The notes under the pieces are model-generated. The model searched no databases and was not told the origin of the DNA. It saw nothing but the letters and a program-made list of their open reading frames with translations. This document shows positions 36,202-45,294 of a DNA stretch of 64,000 nt, piece by piece (the first letter of the stretch is position 1; every line of letters begins with the position of its first letter). Source of the stretch: Deltaproteobacteria bacterium (lineage in GTDB: Bacteria; Myxococcota_A; Polyangia; HGW-17); the NCBI GenBank assembly GCA_016937155.1, contig JAFGWM010000011.1, positions 57,732 through 121,731 of the forward strand, read 5' to 3'. The position numbers were made by a program, and so were the translations under genes.

Positions 36202-37047
36202 TTAGTTTCCGATAAGACTCAAAGCATTGGAAGGGAGTTGGTTAGCTTGTGCAAGAACGCTTACACCCGCCTGCATCAGGATCTGATCCTTTGTGAGTTC
36301 AGCTGTCTGAAAAGCAACATCAACATCTCTGATCTGGGAATTCGCAGCACTGAGATTCTCAGCATAGGAGGAAAGATTGTTTTGAGTAACAGTTAGACGA
36401 TTCTGAACTGCACCCAGCTTTGCTCTGGTTTCACTTATATCGTAAATTGAAGCATCAATTACACTAAGGGACTGGAGAGCACCTGTTACTGTGGAAACAC
36501 TCTGGATATGTAAAAAAGATGTTCCCGTCCCCATGTTGGATGTTCTGCACGGGGGAATAGAGATAGTCAGTCTGTCATCTGAATCCGGGCCAAGTCCAAC
36601 TTGAAATTGAAGCCCGGACATCTGTGAACCATCAAGAAGTTTATGGGAGTTGAATTCTGTTACCCTGGCAATTCTGTCTATTTCTTCCACAAGTTCCTGA
36701 AATTCATCATTTAGGAACGAACGGTCAGAATCACTTAAAACCTCATTCGCACCATGTATTGCAAGTTCCCTTAGTCTGTCCATTATTGTATGCACTTCAT
36801 TAAGTGCACCTTCAGCTGTCTGTATGAGGCTTACTCCGTCTGCGGCATTTCTGTAAGCCTGATTGAGTGATCTGATCTGAGCCTTCATTTTTTCTGAAAT
36901 AGCCAGTCCGGCAGCATCATCTGCAGCATTTCTTACTCTAAGTCCGGAAGAAAGTTTTGATAAACTGGTATCTAGGTTTTTCTGAGTAGTGGCAAGATTT
37001 CTCTGGGCATTCAATGACGGTATATTTGTTCTGATACTAACGCTCAT
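36202..37047 (-). CDS. fliC: Flagellin
   Basis: Filament subunit, 281 aa. The conserved N-terminal D0/D1 part (NIPSLNAQRNLATTQKNLDT, SKLSSGLRVRNAADDAAGLA) and C-terminal part (RDVDVAFQTAELTKDQILMQ, NALSLIGN) are complete. Between them is only a very short variable region containing a single cysteine (PPCRTSN), which is unusual because flagellins rarely contain Cys. GGAGG lies 6 bases before the ATG, and a sigma28-like promoter lies just upstream. No other flagellar gene is within the window, so this is an isolated flagellin locus. It converges on the CofD-like gene with 3 bases between stops. Confidence 0.95.
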   Translation of the reverse strand: MSVSIRTNIPSLNAQRNLATTQKNLDTSLSKLSSGLRVRNAADDAAGLAISEKMKAQIRSLNQAYRNAADGVSLIQTAEGALNEVHTIMDRLRELAIHGANEVLSDSDRSFLNDEFQELVEEIDRIARVTEFNSHKLLDGSQMSGLQFQVGLGPDSDDRLTISIPPCRTSNMGTGTSFLHIQSVSTVTGALQSLSVIDASIYDISETRAKLGAVQNRLTVTQNNLSSYAENLSAANSQIRDVDVAFQTAELTKDQILMQAGVSVLAQANQLPSNALSLIGN

Positions 37048-37068
37048 GATACACCTCCGCCAGATGTA

Positions 37069-37095
37069 ATCTCGACCCCTTTTATATATTTTTTA
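37069..37095 (-). promoter_or_regulatory. Candidate sigma28 (FliA) promoter of flagellin
   Basis: On the minus strand, TAAA (37095-37092), a 15-base spacer and GTCGAGAT (37076-37069) match the FliA consensus TAAA-N15-GCCGATAA in spacing, in the -35 core and in four of the five leading -10 bases. It ends 21 bases before the flagellin start. Confidence 0.6.
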
Positions 37096-37124
37096 GAATT
37101 TTGATCAGAAAATTAAGATAAAAC

Positions 37125-38201
37125 TCACCAGCTTTTTATTGTGATTATCTTTTTACTTTTTATGGAAATATCCATGATCTTTTTCTTCCTGTTATTGAAG
37201 GCTACAAGTTTAAGTTTATAATCCCCTTCAGGAAGGCCAATGATATCGAAAAGACCGGCATCCATAAATCTGTTTTTTCGTGGTCCTGTTTTCGATGCGA
37301 TATATATTCTCGCCCATGGGTTAAGTTTCACACTGATCCCACCAAATTTAAACTGTAGTTCAGAGTTTTTTCCTGCTTTTATATTTATCCAGAATCTTCT
37401 TGCCACATGCTGCTTGTTACAGATAAACCCAACTGCATATTTTCCTTCAGGAAGATTCAGTTTTTTTACAGGTGTTTTGATGGTTCTGCCACGTGCATTT
37501 GTAAGCATCTCACTGCCAATTGTGACATAACATGAATAAGAACTTGAAAGTTTAAGCGTTCCAAAGGATTTTTTTGCTTCTTTGCTGAGTTTCTTTCGAA
37601 CCTTTGCAGCATTTGGTCCGGATGGTCTGACCTTTAGGTACCACAGATAAAATGCATCGGCCTGTTTTGTATCTTTAAGTTTGTCATAAACCTCACCAAG
37701 ATGTCGATAGACGCCTACGAGATCAGGATTCAATTTCAGGCTTGCATTTAATAGATCCCTTGCCTTCTTCCATTGCCTCTTTTTCTTGAGTTTCAATCCG
37801 GCATTAAAGGTTTTCTTAGCCAGATCTGGAACACTGACACTTACCGGAACTGTATCATCTGTATTTCCTGAGGAGACTATTCTTCCCTTTGCAATTTTAA
37901 AGGATGTACATTCACTGGCACTGTAGCATCCCTTTGTACAATTATTTCCACAGTGTTTTGACAGGATAGTATTAAGAAGTTCCAGTGCCTGATCATTGCG
38001 ATTTGTTGACTGATAGATATTGGCAAGTTCTTTTAATGCTACGATATTGCCGGGATCCAGGATCCTTACTGCCTCATAGATAGTTGCAGCTTTTTCTGAA
38101 GAATTTTTTGAGAGTGCCAGCCTTGCTCCTGAAGTCAGTTCGTCGCTTATTGACTTTTGTGATGGGAACAACGTTGATATTGCCAGTAGAATAATAAACA
38201 T
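37125..38201 (-). CDS. TPR protein with C-terminal PEGA-like domains
   Basis: 358 aa, exported (hydrophobic N-terminus MFIILLAISTLF). Residues ~20-85 and ~125-205 are tetratricopeptide repeats (AATIYEAVRILDPGNIVALK, ARDLLNASLKLNPDLVGVYR), separated by a Cys-rich loop (CGNNCTKGCYSASEC). Two PEGA-like beta modules follow, recognised by GKYAVGFIC and LPEGDYKLKLVAF near the end of each. PEGA domains are common in surface proteins of myxobacteria and relatives. It lies upstream of flagellin on the same strand, but the flagellin promoter separates them. The function is unknown. Confidence 0.72.
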   Translation of the reverse strand: MFIILLAISTLFPSQKSISDELTSGARLALSKNSSEKAATIYEAVRILDPGNIVALKELANIYQSTNRNDQALELLNTILSKHCGNNCTKGCYSASECTSFKIAKGRIVSSGNTDDTVPVSVSVPDLAKKTFNAGLKLKKKRQWKKARDLLNASLKLNPDLVGVYRHLGEVYDKLKDTKQADAFYLWYLKVRPSGPNAAKVRKKLSKEAKKSFGTLKLSSSYSCYVTIGSEMLTNARGRTIKTPVKKLNLPEGKYAVGFICNKQHVARRFWINIKAGKNSELQFKFGGISVKLNPWARIYIASKTGPRKNRFMDAGLFDIIGLPEGDYKLKLVAFNNRKKKIMDISIKSKKIITIKSW

Positions 38202-38661
38202 ATCAGTTACCTCTGGTTTATTGCATCGGAGAGTATTTTAGACCAATACATCATACTTGTGAAGAACAAACTTGGATTATTACTCTGCTGGAACTCCTGA
38301 CATAGATTCTTTTGATAAACTTATGGGGACTCTTTCTTTTTTAAGTGGAGTAATCAGATACTGGTTTACAGATATGATTCAGGTATTAATAAAAATTAAA
38401 TTTTATTATGACCATAAGTAGAGTTTGAATCTGATATTGTAGTTTTGTTATTGTTTTCCTGTGGATTCAGTGTTCAAACAATAGAAAATTATAAAAAAAA
38501 CTTTCAGTTTTAATCAGTAAGTCTAAAAAAAAATAAAATTCAGTTTGATCTTAAGGGGGATTTTACCGATAATTGTATGACCGTGCATAGATTATCTGAT
38601 ATTAATATCAGTCAATTCTGTTGTACACATGTGCATGGTATTCCGGTAGTTACCCGGTCAG
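38202..38661 (+). other. Intergenic region between divergent genes
   Basis: A 460-base AT-rich gap between the TPR/PEGA gene (minus) and the RsbW-like gene (plus). It must hold both promoters, but I see no convincing -35/-10 pair. A perfect 8-base palindrome CACATGTG lies near 38627-38635, about 30 bases before the plus-strand start. No ORF with coding character and no structured RNA is apparent. Confidence 0.5.
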
Positions 38662-39621
38662 ATGGAAAAGAGATATTTTATGGCTGAAGAAAGACTTTCG
38701 AGGGTTTTTTTATTTCACCCTGACAAAATGCTCCAACGTAGGATGGAAAAATTATTTTTTGCATCCGAAGTTGATTTCAGTGTGTTTGATGGAGCTCCAA
38801 CCCTTGAAATTCTTAAAAAATCTCCTGAAGTGGTTTTTATTGATAAAAAAATGCTTGGAATCTTTGAAAAATTACCCAAGACTCTGGTTCCTTCCAATTG
38901 TGTGGTGTTAAATTCGGGGGATCCATCCGATTTATTTGATACTTTTTTAAGAGATACAAGATGTAACAATGTCATAGGTATGAAAGAGGGAGAGTTTCCC
39001 AGACCGTGGGAAGTTCTTCATACAGTGAGAAGATTATCCTACTCCTATAAGGCATATGGTTTGAGGAACCTTCTGGGATGGGCTGGTCGTATTCATGAAG
39101 CATGGATTACATGTACAGAAGATCTTCATGGTACCGTTGACTGGGTTCCAACTTTCTGTGAAGCGTTGGGGGTTCCTCCTAAAGTGAGAGAAAGTTTTGC
39201 TGAACTTTCTCATGAGATCCTGATGAATGCAGTTTATGATGCTGTTACTGATGAAAATGGAAACCACATTTACGCAAAAGACAGAAAAGCTGATGTTCAG
39301 TTGGAAAAACATCAGTATCCACTGTTTTCAATTGGAACAGATGGAAATCTTCTTGCGGTAAGCGTCAGAGATCCGTTTGGTGGTTTAAGAAGAAAGCATG
39401 TTTTTGGCGGTCTTTCCCGCGCACTGGTGAATCAGGGAATGATTGATACAGAGGGTGGTGGTGCAGGGCTGGGTATGATGTATATTTACCAGCACGGGAT
39501 TGCCAGCTTTTTTACTGTTAAATCAGAAAAAATGACTGAGATTATTGTGGCGTATGATCTTTCACTAAACAGAAGGGAATTTTCCACACTTCCCAAGTCT
39601 GTGCATTTTTTCATTGAATAA
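38662..39621 (+). CDS. Receiver-like domain fused to RsbW/HATPase-type ATP-binding domain
   Basis: 319 aa. The first ~110 residues look like a receiver-type fold (RVFLFHPDKMLQRRMEKLFF, VVFIDKKML) in which the usual paired acidic residues of the first loop are missing. The second part has a GHKL ATPase layout: N-box ELSHEILMNAVYDAV (near residue 183), VSVRDPFGGL at the G1 position, and G2 GGGAGLGMMYIYQH (near 264). No phospho-acceptor histidine domain is present, so this resembles anti-sigma-factor/serine kinases such as RsbW or SpoIIAB rather than a histidine kinase. The neighbour contains STAS-like domains, the usual partner of such kinases. Starts at 38662 and 38680 are both possible; neither has a strong Shine-Dalgarno site. 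Confidence 0.68.
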   Translation: MEKRYFMAEERLSRVFLFHPDKMLQRRMEKLFFASEVDFSVFDGAPTLEILKKSPEVVFIDKKMLGIFEKLPKTLVPSNCVVLNSGDPSDLFDTFLRDTRCNNVIGMKEGEFPRPWEVLHTVRRLSYSYKAYGLRNLLGWAGRIHEAWITCTEDLHGTVDWVPTFCEALGVPPKVRESFAELSHEILMNAVYDAVTDENGNHIYAKDRKADVQLEKHQYPLFSIGTDGNLLAVSVRDPFGGLRRKHVFGGLSRALVNQGMIDTEGGGAGLGMMYIYQHGIASFFTVKSEKMTEIIVAYDLSLNRREFSTLPKSVHFFIE

Positions 39622-39830
39622 AATAACGGCGGTTGAAGTTTTACAGTAAAGTTTTTCTTGTTTGTCGTAAAACATATGTTAACTGTATTGAATTGTATGA
39701 GCTAAAAGGATAGATTATTCGAAAAGGTTCATTTTCAGAACCTCAAGGATAATTGATTTATTTTGATGACATAAGTGCCGATATACTTACAGACACCAGC
39801 CTTAGGTCAGGTGTAACTGGAGATTCAGAA

Positions 39831-42017
39831 ATGGCTGATGAAAATCGTCTTGAAGTTCGTAAAGTTGTAGAAAATAAGATTACAGCACTGCAACTTAACG
39901 GTATCATTGATGAAAGTTTTAATGGAAAACATCTTGCGGAAGGCATAAAGGGCACTCTGATAGTTGATTTTTCAGGTATCAAAAGGATAAGTTCGTTTGG
40001 TATCAGGGAGTGGCTTGAATTCCTTAAATCGGTAGAGGATAAATGTGATCAGATTTATTTCATAAAATGTCCCTCCAGAATCATAGATCAGTTTAACATG
40101 GTGGCAAACTTTGGGGGTTCCAAAGGTGTACTGCTTTCATTTTTTGCACCATACCATTGTGATTACTGCGAAGCAGATCACAGTGAACTAATAGACGTTG
40201 CTGATTATCATGATTCCATAAAGGACTCCAAACTTCCGGATAAACCATGTGAAACCTGTGGTAACGCTGAATATCTTGATGAGGACCCTGAAACATTTCT
40301 TTCATATCTGGCACAGGTTCCTAAGCCGGAACTTGATCCTGAAGTTGGCGCATTCCTTAGCCACAGGCTTAAGTACAAGGTTTCCAGAAGCAGACAGAAA
40401 CTAAAGATTGATATGCACGTTGGTGAGGCCACATATATTCGTTTCACCGGGGACATTGATTCTACATTTCAGGGGAGAAAACTGGCAGAAGGTATTGAGG
40501 GAAAAGCCATCTTTGATATGGACGGAGTTGGCGATATCACTGAAGATGGTCTGGAAATATGGAAAAACATGGTGAAAATAATGGAGGAGACAGTAGAAGT
40601 TGTTTACCTGATGGGTGTAAACGCTGCTGTTTTATCCAGACTGCTGAGTATTGACTGGCTTGTTCAGGGGAAGGTCCGTATAGTGGACCTGTATCTTCCT
40701 TATACCTGTACATCGTGTAATACCACTCTTGATATGCATCTCAGTGTTGATGAACACTTTGAAGTACTTAAGTTTGCCACAGCTCCTGAGCTTAAATGTC
40801 CAGACTGTGGGGGAAAAAGTATTGCTCAGATTGACGGGGAGGTTCTTTCTAACTTTGCCAACATAGAGAAACCGGATTTTCCTAAAAACCTTGTTAAATT
40901 TGTTGAAAAAGCCAGAGTTGAAATAAAAAAAGTCAATACACCTCAGGTATCTCAGGCTTCAGAAACTTCTTCATCTGGGGGTAGTCTTGGAATTATTGCA
41001 GCATTGATGGCTTTACTGGTGATCATAGCTGGCGGTGGTTATTTTCTGTATACAAGGGTTTTGAGCAAGAAGGAAAATGTCAGGGAAAAACTCGAGATGG
41101 TAGATAATAATCCCAAGCCGAAACCTGGGTGGGTTACTCCTTCAAATAAACTTAAAATAGAAAATGGTGTAGTGACAATAGTTGCATTTGCCGATGAAGT
41201 TGATAAACCGGATCAGGGAATAGGTGAAGCCCTCGGATGGGCTCTTGATCTTTATGTTGAACATATTGCTGATCAGATTTCGGAAAAGGATCAACTATGG
41301 AAAACTGTAGTGAGGGGGCTGTATTTTCAACCCAGAGAGGATATTCTGGGGCGCTGGAGAGATGCAGGAAATAATAAAAATCGAAAGGCTGAAATTTACA
41401 GACAGATAAGAGATTATCATTCCAGTGTTGGTACTTCTTTTCGGATAGCTTTCGGAAAAGATATTCAGCCTTCTGCCACATACTGGGAGAAGTTTGTTCG
41501 TACCACAAAGATTGGTGAGACCATATTTTACAGAGTATGGGTTAAGCTTGAAATACCTGTAAATGTCACTGCAAAAATGGTCAAGTCATTCAGTGAACAC
41601 AGTGAATATGAGGGAGCAACAGTTGTGAGGTTCTTCCCAGGGCTTAACTGGGCTTTCCCAAAACTGGCCAGAGGACTGATGGTACTTAGTCTTTCATCAA
41701 AAAGCAGATTTAACGGCATTCTGAAAGTTGGTTATATTCTTGCGAAACTGGCCAATGATGAGCTTTTGGAGTTGAAGGATTTTTCCAGCAAATTTGAATC
41801 CTTAATGAAGGTGCAGCAGGAAAAGGGAAGATGCGTTATTCTGATTCACTTTAACTACTGGAACAGTGAACTTAAGGACCCTAGAAATTCATCTGCAGAA
41901 TATACTTGGAAATGCCCGGAAAAAACCCAGATAAAAACCATCATCAAAACTGTTCCCGGTAACGGTGGAAATGTCAAAGGATTTCAGGGTAACATCTGGG
42001 ATGACCCATCCAGATAG
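39831..42017 (+). CDS. Tandem STAS-like/zinc-ribbon membrane protein
   Basis: 728 aa from ATG 39831 (GGAG at 39819-39822). TTG 39753 is open but poor. The cytoplasmic half is a duplicated unit. Unit 1 has an STAS-like domain (LNGIIDESFNGKHLAEGI, LIVDFSGIKRISSFGIREWL) followed by CDYC and CETC. Unit 2 is similar (FTGDIDSTFQGRKLAEGI, FDMDGVGDITEDGLEIW) followed by CTSC and CPDC. In STAS anti-sigma antagonists the serine after the aspartate strand is phosphorylated; unit 1 keeps RISSFG, but unit 2 reads DITEDG. A single membrane helix (about 387-407) leads to a ~320-residue extracytoplasmic domain of unknown fold. Together with the upstream RsbW-like ATPase this suggests a transmembrane partner-switching module; that is inference. 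Confidence 0.62.
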   Translation: MADENRLEVRKVVENKITALQLNGIIDESFNGKHLAEGIKGTLIVDFSGIKRISSFGIREWLEFLKSVEDKCDQIYFIKCPSRIIDQFNMVANFGGSKGVLLSFFAPYHCDYCEADHSELIDVADYHDSIKDSKLPDKPCETCGNAEYLDEDPETFLSYLAQVPKPELDPEVGAFLSHRLKYKVSRSRQKLKIDMHVGEATYIRFTGDIDSTFQGRKLAEGIEGKAIFDMDGVGDITEDGLEIWKNMVKIMEETVEVVYLMGVNAAVLSRLLSIDWLVQGKVRIVDLYLPYTCTSCNTTLDMHLSVDEHFEVLKFATAPELKCPDCGGKSIAQIDGEVLSNFANIEKPDFPKNLVKFVEKARVEIKKVNTPQVSQASETSSSGGSLGIIAALMALLVIIAGGGYFLYTRVLSKKENVREKLEMVDNNPKPKPGWVTPSNKLKIENGVVTIVAFADEVDKPDQGIGEALGWALDLYVEHIADQISEKDQLWKTVVRGLYFQPREDILGRWRDAGNNKNRKAEIYRQIRDYHSSVGTSFRIAFGKDIQPSATYWEKFVRTTKIGETIFYRVWVKLEIPVNVTAKMVKSFSEHSEYEGATVVRFFPGLNWAFPKLARGLMVLSLSSKSRFNGILKVGYILAKLANDELLELKDFSSKFESLMKVQQEKGRCVILIHFNYWNSELKDPRNSSAEYTWKCPEKTQIKTIIKTVPGNGGNVKGFQGNIWDDPSR

Positions 42018-42119
42018 TTTCCAGTTGTAATTTTTTCCTCAAAATATTTATGGAAGCATCTCAATTAAGTGATAAACTCACCGTCGGCCAATATTTTTAT
42101 TGAGGCATAAGGAGAAAAA

Positions 42120-44294
42120 ATGACTCATTTGTTAATTTCGTTTTATGCACTGTTGTCCATGACATCAGCTGCCCCGTATAATCCCTCAGCATCAAACAGG
42201 ATTATGCTTCCCAAGTGGAAAACTCCCGCTGAACTGCAAAAAGATTCTTCCAGTCAGTTGAATCAGTACAGGATGGATCATCCTGAACTTTATGGGATTA
42301 CTGTTCCTCCTCCTGCAGGGTTTGGACTTTACAGCGAATTTTCCACTGTGGATGCTATGTATATAAGTTACGATGATTATTTTCAGGATTATTACGTGGA
42401 TGTTATCAGGGAAGCAGCTGAAGTTGTTGATGTTTATGTTCTGGTCAGCGGAGATGATTGGCTTTCAGGGGCTCAGACAGTCCTTGAATCAGAGATAGGT
42501 TCTACAACAATGCAGAATGTTCATTTTGTGGATTTGGCAGACACAGAACACTATGTTTACACTACCCCCTATTATGATAGTGGACTTGATTCCATATGGG
42601 TTGTGGATTTTGGTCCATATTATCTCATTAATGCATCCAATGAAGTCGTTATAAATGACCCACATTATTACCCGGATCGTATAAACGATGACAGCGTTCC
42701 CTCAAAACTGGGTGATATGGATTCAATGAATGTTTATCGTCCTGATATTTATCTTGAAGGTGGAAATCTCCTAGCTGATGGAATAGGCGGTTGTTATACC
42801 ACTGAAGCATTTCTTGACGAAAACTATGAAAAAACCACTGATGAGTTAAATGAAATTCTTTTAGATTATTTTGGCTGTGTGAATGTTACTTACCTTCAGC
42901 CTCTTAGTGGTGAGGGTACCGGCCATATTGATATGTTCTTCATTCTTGCTAATCCGACTACTGTTTTAGTGGGGGATTTTACTACTACTCAGGACTCTGC
43001 CAACAAGGCTGTAATGGACGAGAATGCAGCTCTTCTAGGTTCGATGACAAATTCCAATGGTGATGAGATTAATGTAATCAGAATCCCGATGCCGGATCCA
43101 ACATCTGACAGTTATGGCCGTATTTGGAGAACTTATACAAACGGACTTCGTCTTAACTCAAAATATCTCATGCCGGTATATTCAGATGATACTGCAGTTG
43201 AAGCTGAGGCTGAAGCAGCAATTCAGGGTGCATTGTCCGGAGTTGAGATTGTTGGTATCACAAGTGATGAAGTTATTACATGGGGTGGAGCTATCCATTG
43301 TACAACAAGATCCAGACCTGCAGGAACCGCTTATTCCACAGCAGAGGATCCTGATTATCTTTGTGAAGGCGCTTATGTGTGTGACGGATGTACAAATGAC
43401 TGTTCACTGGGTGATACAGGATGTAATGAAGATGGAAGCAGATGGATCTGTGGTCAGAATGACAGCGATATTTGCATGGATAAAATCACTATAGACTGTC
43501 CCGAAAACATGGATTGTGTTGATGGTACCTGTGGTGGAGAAGACTGTACTGATGATTGCGTTATCGGAGAGTATGGCTGTGATGGTGATTCCAGATGGGT
43601 ATGCAGTGAAGAAGGCGACGGCGATTCCTGCATGGATGCAATCAACATTGAATGTGACACTGATCGCGAATGTCAGGGTGGAATTTGTATACCACCTGAT
43701 GGTGGTTGTGGTGATATATCCTATGATGGTGAGTGTCAGGGTAACGTATCAATATACTGCGATGAAGACTATCTTGTGGCTTATGATTGTGCTGAAGATG
43801 GAATGGAATGTGGATATGTATCCAATCAGGGTTGGTATGACTGTGTCGCTGTTACAGCATGCGAAGATGAGTGCGTACCCGGTGAAAGTATGTGTGGTGA
43901 ATCCGGTGATACTGTACTAAGATGCGCTGAAACATTTGACGGTGACAGTTGTTTCGAATACAAGGAAATTCAGTGTGATGATGGTATGTTCTGCGTCGAT
44001 GGCGAGTGTCAGACTGAATGTACTGATGAATGTGCAGAAGGAACAATCGGTTGTAGTGATGATGCATCCGGTAGCTGGGTTTGTACGATGGGCACTGATG
44101 GCTGCTATGAGATGGTTGTGACTGCCTGCAGCGAAGGTACATGCACAAACGGTGAGTGTGTTACAGACGATGGTGGTTCAAACGATGATGGTTGTTCATG
44201 TTCGAATGCAGGTTCATCAAAAACCTCAGGAGGAATTTTCTTTATGATGGTGCTTCTTGGAGTGGCTGTTCTCACCAGACGCCAGATTATATAA
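42120..44294 (+). CDS. Secreted agmatine/peptidylarginine deiminase-family protein with MYXO-CTERM-like anchor
   Basis: 724 aa with signal peptide MTHLLISFYALLSMTSA; AGGAG precedes ATG 42120. Residues ~60-410 show the guanidino-modifying fold: DIYLEGGNLLADGIGG, GEGTGHIDMFFILANP and the catalytic TWGGAIHCTTRSRP (Cys near residue 395). The family hydrolyses agmatine or protein arginine to a citrulline product and ammonia. A ~270-residue Asp/Cys-rich region with repeated units (CTNDCSLGDTGCNEDGSRW, CTDDCVIGEYGCDGDSRW) follows. The end, DDGCSCSNAG, a hydrophobic helix and RRQII, resembles the MYXO-CTERM signal processed by myxosortase in Myxococcota. It is therefore probably displayed on the cell surface. 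Confidence 0.82.
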   Translation: MTHLLISFYALLSMTSAAPYNPSASNRIMLPKWKTPAELQKDSSSQLNQYRMDHPELYGITVPPPAGFGLYSEFSTVDAMYISYDDYFQDYYVDVIREAAEVVDVYVLVSGDDWLSGAQTVLESEIGSTTMQNVHFVDLADTEHYVYTTPYYDSGLDSIWVVDFGPYYLINASNEVVINDPHYYPDRINDDSVPSKLGDMDSMNVYRPDIYLEGGNLLADGIGGCYTTEAFLDENYEKTTDELNEILLDYFGCVNVTYLQPLSGEGTGHIDMFFILANPTTVLVGDFTTTQDSANKAVMDENAALLGSMTNSNGDEINVIRIPMPDPTSDSYGRIWRTYTNGLRLNSKYLMPVYSDDTAVEAEAEAAIQGALSGVEIVGITSDEVITWGGAIHCTTRSRPAGTAYSTAEDPDYLCEGAYVCDGCTNDCSLGDTGCNEDGSRWICGQNDSDICMDKITIDCPENMDCVDGTCGGEDCTDDCVIGEYGCDGDSRWVCSEEGDGDSCMDAINIECDTDRECQGGICIPPDGGCGDISYDGECQGNVSIYCDEDYLVAYDCAEDGMECGYVSNQGWYDCVAVTACEDECVPGESMCGESGDTVLRCAETFDGDSCFEYKEIQCDDGMFCVDGECQTECTDECAEGTIGCSDDASGSWVCTMGTDGCYEMVVTACSEGTCTNGECVTDDGGSNDDGCSCSNAGSSKTSGGIFFMMVLLGVAVLTRRQII

Positions 44295-44393
44295 CTATCT
44301 GACTATACAATCTTGATGTACTGAAAAAATAAAGAGGAATGCAATACTGGCTATAGTAATATTAAATCCCATGTTATTAGGAGGAGTGTGAAG

Positions 44394-44948
44394 ATGCTTT
44401 ATCCAGGAAATCCTGATCCGGAATTAGAAGACGAGGAACGATACACAACTCTTGGAATACATTACATCAGGTTTTTAATTGGTCTTTCGGTGCTTATTAT
44501 TTCTGCAGGAGTTATATTTTTAGGGTTCTATCCCCAGACTATTTATCACCCACAGTATAAACTTCCGCCTTCCTGGACATTATTCACATCAGGAGGGCTT
44601 GTGGCACTAATGGGATTTGCTTTTTTAAAGAGTAGTTTTGGTGTTACCAGTTGTCGCCACTGTGGTGTTCCACTTAAATTTACCGAGTGTTATTATGCTC
44701 TTGAGGCAGAAAGCAGAGTTATTTCTGCAGTAACAAATGAACATCCATATGCACTTGTTGGTGTTGAAAAACTTGGTGAGGGTTTTTCAAGAATGCATAT
44801 CAAGCTGTTTTACTGTCCAAAATGCAGGTTTTCAGGAAAACTTGGTGCCAGCAGAATAGATACCACATATGGAGAGATTTATTTTCAGCCATTGAAAGAG
44901 ATTCATGGCGACAGTGTTGAATCATTTATCAACCTTATGGATTCATAA
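44394..44948 (+). CDS. Two-helix membrane protein with zinc-ribbon cysteines
   Basis: Not recognised. 184 aa from ATG 44394 (GGAGGAG ends 7 bases upstream; in-frame GTG 44388 would lie too close). Two membrane helices (about 22-45 and 62-80) are followed by a soluble region with CRHCGVPLKF and, much later, YCPKCRFSGKLG, a four-cysteine zinc site. The ribbon faces the cytoplasm if the N-terminus is inside. It stands alone between the deiminase gene and two convergent genes. Confidence 0.68.
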   Translation: MLYPGNPDPELEDEERYTTLGIHYIRFLIGLSVLIISAGVIFLGFYPQTIYHPQYKLPPSWTLFTSGGLVALMGFAFLKSSFGVTSCRHCGVPLKFTECYYALEAESRVISAVTNEHPYALVGVEKLGEGFSRMHIKLFYCPKCRFSGKLGASRIDTTYGEIYFQPLKEIHGDSVESFINLMDS

Positions 44949-44983
44949 CATTACTTTGGAAAATTAGTAAATATTTATATATT

Positions 44984-45268
44984 TCACAGTGGATGGTTGT
45001 TGTCCGGTTGTGGTGGATTTTCCAGTTCCTCGAATTTACCGTCTCTGAGTTTTCTATAAGTTGATATGGGAATTATCACAGCATCTTCATCGAAATCAAC
45101 ATTTTCAGTGCAATTTTTTTCTCTGTCTGAAGATGGAATTTCCAGCCCGCAATCTTTCAGAATGTTGAAAAGCTGTTTTATGTTGAACTGATGTTCATCA
45201 ATCATTGATAACTCCGTAACTGTAACACTCATCGGACGATGAAAATCAAACTTTACGGAGATATTCAA
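44984..45268 (-). CDS. Small hypothetical protein downstream of the PEP/pyruvate-binding protein
   Basis: 94 aa, not recognised. It starts at TTG 45268, 26 bases after the stop of the preceding minus-strand gene; a later ATG at about 45232 is also possible. The Shine-Dalgarno site is weak. It is acidic, with DEHQFNIKQLFNILKDCGLE and a DEDAVIIPISTYRKLRDG segment, and a Pro/Asn/His end. Its position suggests co-transcription with the upstream gene. Moderate to low confidence that it is expressed. Confidence 0.45.
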   Translation of the reverse strand: MNISVKFDFHRPMSVTVTELSMIDEHQFNIKQLFNILKDCGLEIPSSDREKNCTENVDFDEDAVIIPISTYRKLRDGKFEELENPPQPDNNHPL

Positions 45269-45294
45269 GTGATACCGGAATAATTAAACCTGAC

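Noticed and set aside
43852..44148. His/Tyr-rich minus-strand open frame opposite the deiminase-family gene.
   Set aside because: A shadow of the Asp/Cys-rich repeats; no start-site support.
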